From JBJXHC01 sp046160825 (GTDB lineage Bacteria > Bacteroidota > Ignavibacteria > UBA10030 > UBA6906): 13,754 nucleotides of DNA. The position numbers and the translations under genes were made by a program. Below are positions 1 through 7,399 of this stretch, piece after piece. The notes below the pieces were generated by a model. It saw only the letters and a program-made list of their open reading frames with translations. It made no database searches and was not told the origin of the DNA. Each line of letters begins with the position of its first letter. Position 1 is the stretch's first letter. The DNA lies in assembly GCA_046160825.1 (NCBI GenBank), contig JBJXHC010000068.1:1-13754 (forward strand). Reading direction: 5' to 3'.

Positions 1-704
1 ACTCTGTCGCCCAGAAGCATGTGGAGTGCGAGAATGATCCGTCGCTTCAGCGGGCTTTTTCCAAGCATGTCCAACATTTTCTCGCTCAACGGGACATATT
101 GCCGTGACCGAATCACCCTTGCACCGAGTCCATTCAGAAATTGATGAAAACTTTTTCTTGAATAAAACTGGATATGCCCTGAAATGTTGTTCTCGCGCGG
201 GGTTCCAAACATTTGCAACAGAATCCCTTTGAGATTCAAGCCCGGCGTTGCCTCCAGTGGCACTTCAATGAACACGTGCTTCCCGCACCGACCTGCTGCC
301 TTAATCACCTCACCCGGCTCCGGCACATGCTCAATGACATGCGATAACAGGACGAGATCAAACATCTTGCCGGGGAAAATGTCATGTATGTGATTGACAT
401 CCATTTGCACTGCGTTCTGCAAGCGCTTAATGCCAAGTGTCTTCACGAACTCAATCGCTTCGTGAGAAAGATCGATTCCCCAGTATTTCTCTCCAAAACC
501 AATGCTATCCATTCTTTCAAGGATCGCACCGGTACCACAACCGATTTCCAGAATATCAACAACGGGAATACCTTCGGTGCAGACTTCCACACTCTTCACC
601 TTCTCAGCGGAACAGAAACGCAGCCATTCAATAAGTGCTGCGCCTTGATCCTGGTACTGATTCTCGTAAAATGTATGAAAGTCCTGTCGAGGGCTTACGC
701 TCAT
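1..704 (-). CDS. Class I SAM-dependent methyltransferase, 3' end cut by window edge
   Basis: I translated this frame by hand: it runs open from ATG at 704 to the left edge, giving 234 codons and no stop, so the C-terminus lies outside the window. It shows a class I methyltransferase fold: SAM-binding motif I LEIGCGTG at residues 52-59, motif II acidic residue in GIDLS (Asp78), and the motif-IV-like stretch SHVIEHVPEP at 121-130. It probably transfers a methyl group from S-adenosylmethionine to a sugar or lipid-linked intermediate in the cytoplasm, but the acceptor cannot be read from sequence. It follows the aminotransferase after a 74-nt gap that holds a strong hairpin, so its expression may differ from the upstream genes. 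No good ribosome binding site sits close to the ATG; the nearest purine-rich run is inside the hairpin. No other common start codon lies just upstream in frame. Fold is sure, substrate unknown. Confidence 0.88.
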   Translation of the reverse strand, partial: MSVSPRQDFHTFYENQYQDQGAALIEWLRFCSAEKVKSVEVCTEGIPVVDILEIGCGTGAILERMDSIGFGEKYWGIDLSHEAIEFVKTLGIKRLQNAVQMDVNHIHDIFPGKMFDLVLLSHVIEHVPEPGEVIKAAGRCGKHVFIEVPLEATPGLNLKGILLQMFGTPRENNISGHIQFYSRKSFHQFLNGLGARVIRSRQYVPLSEKMLDMLGKSPLKRRIILALHMLLGDR

Positions 705-722
705 GATAGAATGTTTTCTTAA

Positions 723-758
723 ATTCCCCCCTTCTCCTTGGCTGCGAGAAGGGGGAAT
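723..758 (-). terminator. GC-rich hairpin between aminotransferase and methyltransferase genes; possible terminator or attenuator
   Basis: The arms 727-736 and 746-755 form a perfect 10-bp stem (CCCCCTTCTC with GAGAAGGGGG) around a 9-nt loop. Skipping C726 as a bulge extends the stem by three more A-T pairs to 723/758. It lies wholly in the 74-nt gap after the aminotransferase stop at 779. On the minus strand it is followed by AATTTAAG, not a run of U, so it is not a textbook intrinsic terminator. It may instead end or weaken transcription partially, protect the upstream mRNA, or hide the purine-rich AAGGAG-type sequence in its 3' part. Confidence 0.45.
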
Positions 759-778
759 GAGAGGGCTGAGTTCGGACA

Positions 779-1876
779 CTACACCGACCGGGCTACGTTC
801 TCCACCGTGTACTTGATCATTTCCTCGGTGAGTTCGGAGTACATCGGCAATGAGATGATTCTTTTGCACGCCGCTGCTGCAACCGGGAAATCCGTTTCTT
901 TGTGGCCAAGATATTTATATGCTTCAAGAAGATGCAGAGCGGAAGGATAATGCACGGCCGAGTCGATCCCGGCCTCGTGGAGTTTCTTCATCAACCCATC
1001 CCGGTCTGCCACCTGGATGACGTAGAGGTGATAGACGTGTTGGGCATAGTCGGGAACAGCGGGTGCAGGAATTCCTGCAACTTTGAGATACCTGCCGTAT
1101 ATTTCAGCGTTGGCCCGCCGCTGCTGATTCCATCCATCCAGGTGTTTCAGTTTCACATCGAGCACGGCACCCTGTATGCCGTCGAGCCGGCTGTTCCGGC
1201 CTTCGACTTTATGTGCATGCTTTGCCACCTGACCGTGATTACCGATCATCCGGCAGGTATCGGCAATCGTGTCGTCGTTCGTTACAATGCCGCCTGCATC
1301 ACCGTATGCACCGAGATTCTTGCCGGGGTAGAAACTGAACGTGGCCGCATCGCCGAATGTACCGGTTTTCTTCCCTTTGAAGGTTGCCCCGTGGGATTGT
1401 GCGCAGTCTTCGAGGACTTTCAATCCGTGTTTCTTCGCGACCGCCATCACACCATCCATATCCACTGGCATACCATACAAATGGACTGGCACAATCACCT
1501 TGGTCCGCTTTGTAATCCGGGCTTCAATTTTGGCCGGATCCATTGTGTAGTATCGCGGATCGGTATCGACAAACACGACGCGTCCGCCAATTGCCGTTAC
1601 TGCTTCCGCGGTTGAAATCCATGTATGGGCGGGAACAATCACTTCATCGCCCGCGCCGACGCCCATTGCCTTCAGCGCCATCTCGATTGCATCGGTCCCA
1701 TTTGCAACACCGATACAATGTTTTGTTCCAACCCATTTGGCAAAGTTCTTCTCAAATGCCTCTGCATACTTTCCTGCAATGAATGCGGTTTCTGAAAGGA
1801 CCTTCGCAATGGCGGCATCCATCTCAGGTTGAATGGATTTATATTGTGCTTTTAGATCAAGAAACGGAACGTGCAT
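779..1876 (-). CDS. DegT/DnrJ/EryC1/StrS-family PLP-dependent sugar aminotransferase
   Basis: This 365-residue protein has the usual full length for the family, which moves an amino group (normally from glutamate) onto a keto group of a nucleotide sugar in the cytoplasm. The N-terminal VPFLDLKAQY is typical of the family. The PLP site is complete: Lys186 in SFYPGKNLGAYGDAG is the expected Schiff-base lysine, Asp157 and Gln160 in LEDCAQ contact the cofactor ring, and NSRLD at 228-232 is the usual substrate-loop motif. The SFYPGKN form recalls 3-keto-sugar transaminases such as the QdtB/FdtB group, but the exact sugar and carbon cannot be assigned. The start is the ATG at 1876, which has the window's clearest ribosome binding site. 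A 94-nt gap separates it from the methyltransferase upstream, so it may have its own promoter. It implies an amino sugar in the product. Confidence 0.93.
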   Translation of the reverse strand: MHVPFLDLKAQYKSIQPEMDAAIAKVLSETAFIAGKYAEAFEKNFAKWVGTKHCIGVANGTDAIEMALKAMGVGAGDEVIVPAHTWISTAEAVTAIGGRVVFVDTDPRYYTMDPAKIEARITKRTKVIVPVHLYGMPVDMDGVMAVAKKHGLKVLEDCAQSHGATFKGKKTGTFGDAATFSFYPGKNLGAYGDAGGIVTNDDTIADTCRMIGNHGQVAKHAHKVEGRNSRLDGIQGAVLDVKLKHLDGWNQQRRANAEIYGRYLKVAGIPAPAVPDYAQHVYHLYVIQVADRDGLMKKLHEAGIDSAVHYPSALHLLEAYKYLGHKETDFPVAAAACKRIISLPMYSELTEEMIKYTVENVARSV

Positions 1877-1882
1877 ACAAAA

Positions 1883-1887
1883 CCTCC
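1883..1887 (-). promoter_or_regulatory. Ribosome binding site of the aminotransferase gene
   Basis: GGAGG on the minus strand lies 6 nt upstream of the ATG at 1876. It is close to ideal and fixes that start. Confidence 0.75.
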
Positions 1888-1904
1888 AATAGTGGATATG
1901 AACC

Positions 1905-1966
1905 GATCACAAATATCACACAAAGGTCGTATAGTTTTGGAACAGAATCAATTCCGAAATCAATTC
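1905..1966 (-). repeat. Short direct repeats and a partial palindrome in the gap before the aminotransferase gene
   Basis: The plus-strand nonamer AATCAATTC occurs at 1946-1954 and 1958-1966, a 12-nt period, so both copies would sit about one DNA helix turn apart. A partial palindrome GGAAnnGAnTCnnTTCC covers 1939-1955. Further left, ATCACA occurs at 1906-1911 and 1915-1920. These lie in the only non-coding DNA between the methyltransferase and aminotransferase genes and could be an operator or promoter region. I could not find a convincing -35/-10 pair or a Bacteroidota-type TAnnTTTG box. Confidence 0.3.
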
Positions 1967-1970
1967 TTTG

Positions 1971-2858
1971 TCAATGGCGAACTCCCTCAGTCGCCGCACG
2001 CTTCTCTCCAACAATAATGTTTGTCGTGGAGACAGACGGAAACACGGCATTGAATACTCTGGCGAACTTACTATGACCGACGGAGCTGTTGTAGCGCTTC
2101 AATACGTATCCATGACGATGAAACCACTTCCGGAACGATAGGGGGTGGCAGAGATGGACACAGTCGTCATCGCCTGTCTCGAACACGATACGTCCTCCCT
2201 TCGATCTGGGGAAGATCAATAGAAACCTGGGTGCTTTTGCCAACGCTACTTCCAGGTACCACGCAAACACGCGGGGAATCCCAAGAATTGCATCAACACT
2301 CTCTTCGAATTGCCAATATCGTGATCGTTTCAGTAATGTTGTGTAGAGACCCCGTACCGGGTTATTGAGTCCGCTCCAGTTGGGGCCCATGATCACAAAA
2401 ATGCCGGATGGTTTCAGCACGCGATCAAGCTCCGCAAGAATAAGTTCGATATCTATGATATGTTCCAATACACACAGCGATGCGACAACGTCGAAATGCG
2501 CATCCGGGAATGGGAGACGATGTCCATCGTACGAGACGAATCTTACAGCCGAAGCTGACACGAGCGCAGGAAACGTCGCGAGTTCGTTCTCGGTAAAGAA
2601 ATCGCACGCAACCACTTCCTGAAATCCTTTCCGTGCAATCGTCTCCGGACTTCGCCATGTGCCGGACCCGAAATCGAGAACACGTCCTTTCACGTTTGCG
2701 TCTCGGGCTATAACTGTTGCATAAGCATCGTACTCCTTCTGCGCTCTGTTGATCAGATCATACGCCGGAGGTTTGTTTGCATAGAACTCCATCAGCATCC
2801 GACGGACGTCATTCTTTTCCTCCTCTCTCACGAGACGACGTGGATGCAGAACCATCAC
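1971..2858 (-). CDS. Class I SAM-dependent methyltransferase
   Basis: This protein of 295 residues (294 if the ATG is used) has a Rossmann-type SAM domain: motif I VLDFGSGT at residues 60-67, the motif-IV region LPFPDAHFDVVASLCVLEH at 115-133, and LAELDRVLKPSGIFVIMGPN at 141-160. About 120 further residues form a C-terminal part I do not recognise, presumably acceptor-binding. It likely methylates a sugar or lipid-linked glycan in the cytoplasm; the acceptor is unknown. Two starts are adjacent: GTG at 2858, which overlaps the upstream stop by 4 nt, and ATG at 2855, which overlaps it by 1 nt. Both are served by the purine-rich ribosome binding site at 2862-2870, and I cannot separate them. Either way, translation is coupled to the upstream glycosyltransferase. 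The substrate-binding half differs clearly from the other methyltransferase at the left edge, so the two are not a recent duplication. Confidence 0.9.
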   Translation of the reverse strand: MMVLHPRRLVREEEKNDVRRMLMEFYANKPPAYDLINRAQKEYDAYATVIARDANVKGRVLDFGSGTWRSPETIARKGFQEVVACDFFTENELATFPALVSASAVRFVSYDGHRLPFPDAHFDVVASLCVLEHIIDIELILAELDRVLKPSGIFVIMGPNWSGLNNPVRGLYTTLLKRSRYWQFEESVDAILGIPRVFAWYLEVALAKAPRFLLIFPRSKGGRIVFETGDDDCVHLCHPLSFRKWFHRHGYVLKRYNSSVGHSKFARVFNAVFPSVSTTNIIVGEKRAATEGVRH

Positions 2859-2862
2859 GTGC
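2855..2862 (-). repeat. Copy 2 of GCACGTGA at the 3' boundary of the second GT4-like gene
   Basis: The minus strand reads GCACGTGATGGT across the glycosyltransferase stop and the methyltransferase start. See the copy at 3997-4004. The likeness may be chance shaped by the shared stop/start overlap, or a seam left by cassette exchange. Confidence 0.4.
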
Positions 2863-4000
2863 TCCCTCCCTTCTTGCTCTGCGCGTATTTCACGGCTTCA
2901 TCAAATCCGTGTACCATTCGCTCGTAGGTCCACAGCTTGATCTCTTCAGATGCCTTGGCTCGCATCTGACGCCGAATGTCATCGTTTCGGAGGATCGTGT
3001 CAAGAGCCCGGGCAATTGCAGCACTGTCGCGCTCCGGTACGACCAAACCAGTCACACCATCTTGCACTAGTCCGCCCTTTGCGGCACCAACTGCATTCGT
3101 TGCTATAACAGGACAGCCCTGGTTCATTGCCTCGTTGATCACCAAACCCCAAGGCTCTTTGAAATCTTTTGTTGTTATGGAAGGAAGGACAAGAACATCT
3201 GCAAGTTTGTAATAGATTGGCAGGGTCTCGTTCGAAACGTAGCCGCGAAAGCGTGTAAGGTCAGGGCCAACCACCTGTTGGAAAGCACCGGCTTTTGATC
3301 CCGTGCCTATGATGACGACAACTACCGGTAGTTTCTTGCCAATTTCCCTGACCGCTTCAAGCAGATACTCAACTCCTTTTTGATCCTCCAGTCTTCCAAC
3401 ATACAAAATCACTTTCTTCTCTTCAGCGCCCAGTTCCGCCCTCAATTCAGCAACGGCGGTATCATCCACGTGCCGTGATAAGAGTGCATTGTCCACGGCT
3501 TGCCATGCAATGAAGATCTTCTCCCGCGATACACCCATCTCGACAAGATACTGCTCGACATGACTCCCGTACACAACGATTGCATCGGACAGTCGGTATA
3601 TCGCACGGACTAATGGAAAGCTTATCCTGTGCATGAGCGTGTCCGGATGATGCCAGAGTCCAGTCCATAGGACGAAAGGAATGCCACGGAGTCGGGCGAT
3701 AAGAAATGAAAGCAGGAGGGGTATTTTTCCGTTGATGCACTTCACGAGTACATCATAGTCATCACGAAGCAAATGCGTATACAGCGAAGGGGTGAATCTT
3801 AAGCCGGTTCCGGGAAGATAAATCCCTTTGAGGTATCCGCCAATAAAGTTCCCAGGGGTGGTTGCATTTGACCGTTCCCAGTACTTCTCACTTCTTCCTT
3901 CCGAGAAGAAAAGAAATCGTGTTTCGTGCAATCGGGCAAAAAGCTCGAAGGCCTTCACCCGATAGTGGGGACAGATATTCGTGACAAACTCCACCTTCAC
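2855..4000 (-). CDS. GT4-like glycosyltransferase (GT-B fold)
   Basis: From GTG at 4000 this is a 381-residue glycosyltransferase. Its N-terminus VKVEFVTNICPHYRVKAFEL is the first beta strand of a GT-B acceptor domain. The donor domain starts near ILYVGRLEDQKGVEYLLEAV (198-217) and holds the EX7E motif in KEPWGLVINEAM (Glu282 and Glu290), followed by GCPVIATNAVG. It should use a nucleotide-activated sugar to extend a lipid-linked oligosaccharide at the cytoplasmic face; donor and linkage are unknown. The frame stays open to an ATG at 4075 inside the asparagine-synthetase gene, but that would add 25 residues of non-family character (MAFCGISCVAGRV...). The GTG at 4000 gives the same 4-nt GTGA overlap seen at other junctions, so I prefer it. 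A GGAGGA at 4021-4026 is about 20 nt upstream, too far for ordinary use, which points to coupling by re-initiation. Confidence 0.9.
   Translation of the reverse strand: MKVEFVTNICPHYRVKAFELFARLHETRFLFFSEGRSEKYWERSNATTPGNFIGGYLKGIYLPGTGLRFTPSLYTHLLRDDYDVLVKCINGKIPLLLSFLIARLRGIPFVLWTGLWHHPDTLMHRISFPLVRAIYRLSDAIVVYGSHVEQYLVEMGVSREKIFIAWQAVDNALLSRHVDDTAVAELRAELGAEEKKVILYVGRLEDQKGVEYLLEAVREIGKKLPVVVVIIGTGSKAGAFQQVVGPDLTRFRGYVSNETLPIYYKLADVLVLPSITTKDFKEPWGLVINEAMNQGCPVIATNAVGAAKGGLVQDGVTGLVVPERDSAAIARALDTILRNDDIRRQMRAKASEEIKLWTYERMVHGFDEAVKYAQSKKGGST
2862..2870 (-). promoter_or_regulatory. Ribosome binding site of the methyltransferase gene, inside the glycosyltransferase tail
   Basis: The minus strand reads GGGAGGGAG just before CAC-GTG-ATG, inside the last codons of the glycosyltransferase gene. 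Spacing suits either the GTG at 2858 or the ATG at 2855, so it confirms initiation here but does not choose between them. Confidence 0.6.
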
Positions 4001-4004
4001 GTGC
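3997..4004 (-). repeat. Copy 1 of GCACGTGA at the 5' boundary of the second GT4-like gene
   Basis: The minus strand reads GCACGTGAAGGT across the stop of the amidotransferase gene and the GTG start of the glycosyltransferase. The same octamer recurs at 2855-2862 across the other end of this gene; over 12 nt the two copies differ at one base. Confidence 0.4.
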
Positions 4005-5907
4005 GCACCGGCGTCATGGATCCTCCGCCCATTCCGAACACGTCCCGCCACACAAGATATCCCACAAAACGCCACAACAGTTTTGCCTGTTCATTGCCGA
4101 ACGGCATATCTGCAAGACGCATCATCTTATCACGTCCGACACCAGGCACTTGCTGGCTGTTCAAGAGTCCGCGAATGTATTCCGACTTCAGAAGGGCTTT
4201 TGTCCACTCATGCGTTGGGGTGGCGAAACCGATTTTCGAACTACGATTGCGTATTTTTTCCGGCAAGATCGGTCCAAGTGCTTTGCGAAGCACTCGCTTC
4301 GTTTCACCCCGGTACAGTTTCATTTCCAGCGGAAGCTGAAAAGCAAACTCCACAATACGGTAGTCAAGGAACGGGAAACGTTCTTCAATCGAAAATGCCA
4401 TCGATGTCCTGTCTTCAGCATGCAGGATGCGGGGAAGTGAGTCTTGGACGAAGTCCGTCATCAGCCGATGAGAAACGCGGTCCTTCCGACGGTACACCGT
4501 CGGATGCGCATCCCACATGCTTTGCACCCGTGACCAGTCATACACATCCAACGCCCTTTCTACAACCAACGCCTTCAAAGCCGGCCAGATGGCTTGAGGT
4601 ACCATCGTCTTCATCACCTGCGCGGCGACGTAGGATTTGGAAAAGCCATATTTCTGTTCAATGAGCTGACTTTCAGTTCCGAAATCACCGAACCGACCAC
4701 TGTCCAAAAGGTCGACTAACTGGGGCCCGATGAGCAGTCTGTCGTATCCGGCGAGACTTTCGTCGGCTCCCTGTCCGCTCAGTAGAACATGTATCCCTTG
4801 TTTTCCAATAGCCTTCATCAGGGTCCAATGCGCAAACGAATTGGATGTAAACACCGGCTCGTCCATGTGCCATGTCAAACTCCGTAAGTCCGAGACGAGA
4901 TCAGGTTCCTCCGGGAAGAGGTAATGTGGCTCAATGTTGCACTGGGCAACGACCGCGTCAATGAACTCCCGCTCATCGAACCTCGGATCTTTATAGCATG
5001 AGGAATATGTATGCAGCTTCTCCGTTTTTAGTTGTTCAACAGAGTTGAGTTTCCCTTTCCTCAAGGCATCAACAACGCAAGCGATTGCAGAAGAATCCTG
5101 GCCGCCACTCAACAATACGGCAAGAGGAACATCCGAACGAAGGCGCAACTTGACACTATCGAGAAACAACTCGTAAAAATCCCGGGCCGCTCCTTCCAGA
5201 TTTCCGCCGATATCAGTGTTGGTTTCCGGTACCGACCAATAACGCTCTCGGCGGATTGAACCATCAGCACTCACCGTCATTGAATGTGCACCTTGCAGAC
5301 TGGAAACATTCTTAAAGAGGGTTTCGTCCGTTGTATCCATGTACCCGAGAGCGACAAGCTCGAAGGACTTTACTTCGTTCTCCTCGGGACGGAAAAGTCC
5401 CGACGCGAGCAATGCTTTGATCTCCGAAGCAAACAGGAACACATTCCGGTCCTGGTAGTAATAGAATGGCTTTACTCCAAAGCGGTCTCGCGAACAAAAG
5501 AGACTGCCGGATTCTGCATTGAGAATAACGAACGCCCACATACCGTTGAACCGCCGGACACATTCGCTTCCCCATTCCTTGTATGCTTCAAGGATGACCT
5601 CCGTATCTGTTTGTGAGCGGAAGCGATGGCCTTTCGCGGCAAGTTCTTCGCGCAGTTCGAGATAGTTGTACACTTCACCATTGAAGATGATACAGTATCT
5701 GTGTGCTTCGTCCCACATCGGCTGATGGCCAGCAGGCGAGAGATCAATGATGCTAAGGCGGCGAAAACCGAGGCCTGCATTTCCGTACCATTCGGTGCCG
5801 GAATCATCAGGGCCCCGATGCTGAATGGCCGCGGTCATCTTCACGAGAATATCTTTGTACGGATCGGGGCCCGATCCCTTTACCAGAATGCCTGCAATTC
5901 CGCACAT
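3997..5907 (-). CDS. asnB: AsnB-type glutamine-hydrolysing asparagine synthetase / amidotransferase
   Basis: This 636-residue protein has the full two-domain AsnB plan. The N-terminal class II glutaminase begins MCGIAGIL with the nucleophile Cys2 (after Met removal) and keeps RR at 49-50, FNGEVYN at 75-81 and Asp101 in QTDTE. The synthetase domain has the ATP pyrophosphatase loop SGGQDSS at 267-273, LLSGQGADESLAGYDR at 375-390 and EDRTSMAFSIEERFPFLDYR at 498-517. The family ordinarily makes asparagine from aspartate, ATP and glutamine. Inside a glycan operon, 1 nt after the flippase and overlapping a glycosyltransferase by 4 nt, a role in amidating a carboxyl group such as a uronic acid of the polysaccharide is likely; WbpS-type proteins of O-antigen loci are comparable. 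This is inferred from context: all catalytic residues for true asparagine synthesis also look present. The start is fixed by the need for Cys at position 2. Confidence 0.93.
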   Translation of the reverse strand: MCGIAGILVKGSGPDPYKDILVKMTAAIQHRGPDDSGTEWYGNAGLGFRRLSIIDLSPAGHQPMWDEAHRYCIIFNGEVYNYLELREELAAKGHRFRSQTDTEVILEAYKEWGSECVRRFNGMWAFVILNAESGSLFCSRDRFGVKPFYYYQDRNVFLFASEIKALLASGLFRPEENEVKSFELVALGYMDTTDETLFKNVSSLQGAHSMTVSADGSIRRERYWSVPETNTDIGGNLEGAARDFYELFLDSVKLRLRSDVPLAVLLSGGQDSSAIACVVDALRKGKLNSVEQLKTEKLHTYSSCYKDPRFDEREFIDAVVAQCNIEPHYLFPEEPDLVSDLRSLTWHMDEPVFTSNSFAHWTLMKAIGKQGIHVLLSGQGADESLAGYDRLLIGPQLVDLLDSGRFGDFGTESQLIEQKYGFSKSYVAAQVMKTMVPQAIWPALKALVVERALDVYDWSRVQSMWDAHPTVYRRKDRVSHRLMTDFVQDSLPRILHAEDRTSMAFSIEERFPFLDYRIVEFAFQLPLEMKLYRGETKRVLRKALGPILPEKIRNRSSKIGFATPTHEWTKALLKSEYIRGLLNSQQVPGVGRDKMMRLADMPFGNEQAKLLWRFVGYLVWRDVFGMGGGSMTPVRT

Positions 5908-5908
5908 A

Positions 5909-7399
5909 CTACTTCACCACCGTTGGCCGAAACAGTTGGAACAATTTTCCCCCTTCATTCTTCCCAAGCATGATTCTGAATAATATGGGAATGAACAGCA
6001 ATATCACAAGGTTTTGAAGAAGAATCGACGTTACGCCTCCACCTGAAAACTGCGTAGCGATGATAAGACTCACGGCAGCTCCGGCCATAATCCCCGCTCC
6101 AACGGGGAGAATGTTGAACTGAATCGGATGGACCCTGTGTGAGAGGGCCAATGTTGTCGCTGCGAGTACAACATGTCCGCAACAGACTGCCACGGCTGCC
6201 CCAACAATTCCCCAAGCGGGAACAAGAACAATCAGAAGCAAAATATCGACAAGAAGAGCAACCAGGAATGCATACACATGAAACATTGTCTTCCGTTTGA
6301 TGTTCGCTCCCGTCGACACAAAAACGAATGCTGTATGGAACAGATTGCCGATGAGAAGAATAGCTGCGGGAAGGGATGCATCAGCATAGCCGGTGGCCCC
6401 GCCTATTACTCCAACGATCCAGGAGAGGTTGGCGCAAATCAACACAACGCTGGCAACAGCGGCACACATCGTTAACGAAAACGCTCGTGCATAGAATACA
6501 CCCGAACGTTCGTCTTCCTTTACCGCCATTGAAAATGGATTGAACGCCATCTGAATCGCTGAGGTGAATAACGTCAGCACCATGCCTACCTTGACAGCAA
6601 GAGCATACACACCCACTTGTGAGAGCTCAATCGACTGAAACAGGTACCAACGGTCTATGAACGTAAGAGCCCACAACATGAACGCTGCGGGAACCAGGGG
6701 CATTCCGTACCGGAGTAAATCCCACGCGGCTTTTTTGCCCACCCTGAACAAGCGATGCTTGCGCGCCATCAATCCCACGAGACACAGTGCCACGATGAAC
6801 TCTGGAATCGTCCTGAATATCAGGAAGCTCTCAACACGGTCACTATGAACGGACTCAAGGATTACCCAGGAACCGCTGATAAGTAGAACTACTCTGAGAA
6901 GCGAGAGGCTCATGAACCACCAACGCGCACGCTCGATACGCAGAACATCCAGAGCGTAACTCACTACCAGCGCAAACGGCACTGAGGCAACGGCAAGGAT
7001 TGTCCACAATGTGAACTCCTCATTCCCAAACACGCCTGAACTGATTGCAGGAGCGAACAGAATACCGAGGAGTGCAACGAGCAGTCCGAATGTGAAGCGA
7101 ATCCAGAGTCCCGTCGCAACATAGCAACTTCGTTCTGATTGCGGTACATGATAGTAGTGAAACATCAGAGCCGAATCCATACCGGCGTTGCCCAGAACAA
7201 GACCCATCGTTGAAAGCATGAGCAACGTATCAACAACAGCGAATTCGCCTTTTGAAAGTGAACGGGTCAGGAGTGGAACGAGGATAAATGCCGACAACCG
7301 GGTTAACCCCGTCATAATGCCGTAGAACGCAGTATCGCGTGCAAGGAACTTGATGGAGAGGTTTGATTGGAGAAAGATGTTCTTCATTGGCTGATTCAC
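5909..7399 (-). CDS. Wzx-type oligosaccharide flippase (polysaccharide biosynthesis/MOP superfamily membrane protein)
   Basis: This very hydrophobic 496-residue protein has about 12-14 membrane segments. Its N-terminal pattern is typical of the polysaccharide flippases: a KFLARDTAFYGIMTGLTRLS helix, then VPLLTRSLSKGEFAVVDTLL (41-60), then NAGMDSALMFHYYHVP (71-86). It should move the lipid-linked repeat unit from the cytoplasmic to the periplasmic face of the inner membrane. The longest frame begins with GTG at 7399, overlapping the upstream stop as GTGA; an in-frame ATG at 7387 would give 492 residues. Neither has a strong ribosome binding site, and both fit coupled translation. The stop TAG ends 1 nt before the amidotransferase ATG. 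The family is firm, the exact cargo unknown. Confidence 0.93.
   Translation of the reverse strand: MNQPMKNIFLQSNLSIKFLARDTAFYGIMTGLTRLSAFILVPLLTRSLSKGEFAVVDTLLMLSTMGLVLGNAGMDSALMFHYYHVPQSERSCYVATGLWIRFTFGLLVALLGILFAPAISSGVFGNEEFTLWTILAVASVPFALVVSYALDVLRIERARWWFMSLSLLRVVLLISGSWVILESVHSDRVESFLIFRTIPEFIVALCLVGLMARKHRLFRVGKKAAWDLLRYGMPLVPAAFMLWALTFIDRWYLFQSIELSQVGVYALAVKVGMVLTLFTSAIQMAFNPFSMAVKEDERSGVFYARAFSLTMCAAVASVVLICANLSWIVGVIGGATGYADASLPAAILLIGNLFHTAFVFVSTGANIKRKTMFHVYAFLVALLVDILLLIVLVPAWGIVGAAVAVCCGHVVLAATTLALSHRVHPIQFNILPVGAGIMAGAAVSLIIATQFSGGGVTSILLQNLVILLFIPILFRIMLGKNEGGKLFQLFRPTVVK

Noticed and set aside
902..1615. Long plus-strand open frame (237 codons)
   Set aside because: It lies wholly opposite the aminotransferase gene, whose PLP motifs are intact; the plus-strand protein has no recognisable domain and is rich in His, Cys and Ile typical of antisense frames.
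1877..1970. Sigma-70-like or Bacteroidota-type promoter in the gap
   Set aside because: TATACG and GATATT boxes exist, but neither has a partner hexamer at 16-18 nt and no TAnnTTTG box fits, so only a general regulatory region is proposed.
4001..4075. 25-residue N-terminal extension of the second GT4-like glycosyltransferase from ATG 4075
   Set aside because: The extra residues do not look like this family and would overlap the AsnB gene by 79 nt; the GTG at 4000 starts exactly at the first Rossmann strand.
3981..4664. Plus-strand open frame of 227 codons
   Set aside because: Antisense to the C-terminal half of the well-conserved AsnB gene; no motif and low-complexity Ser/Pro/Thr composition.
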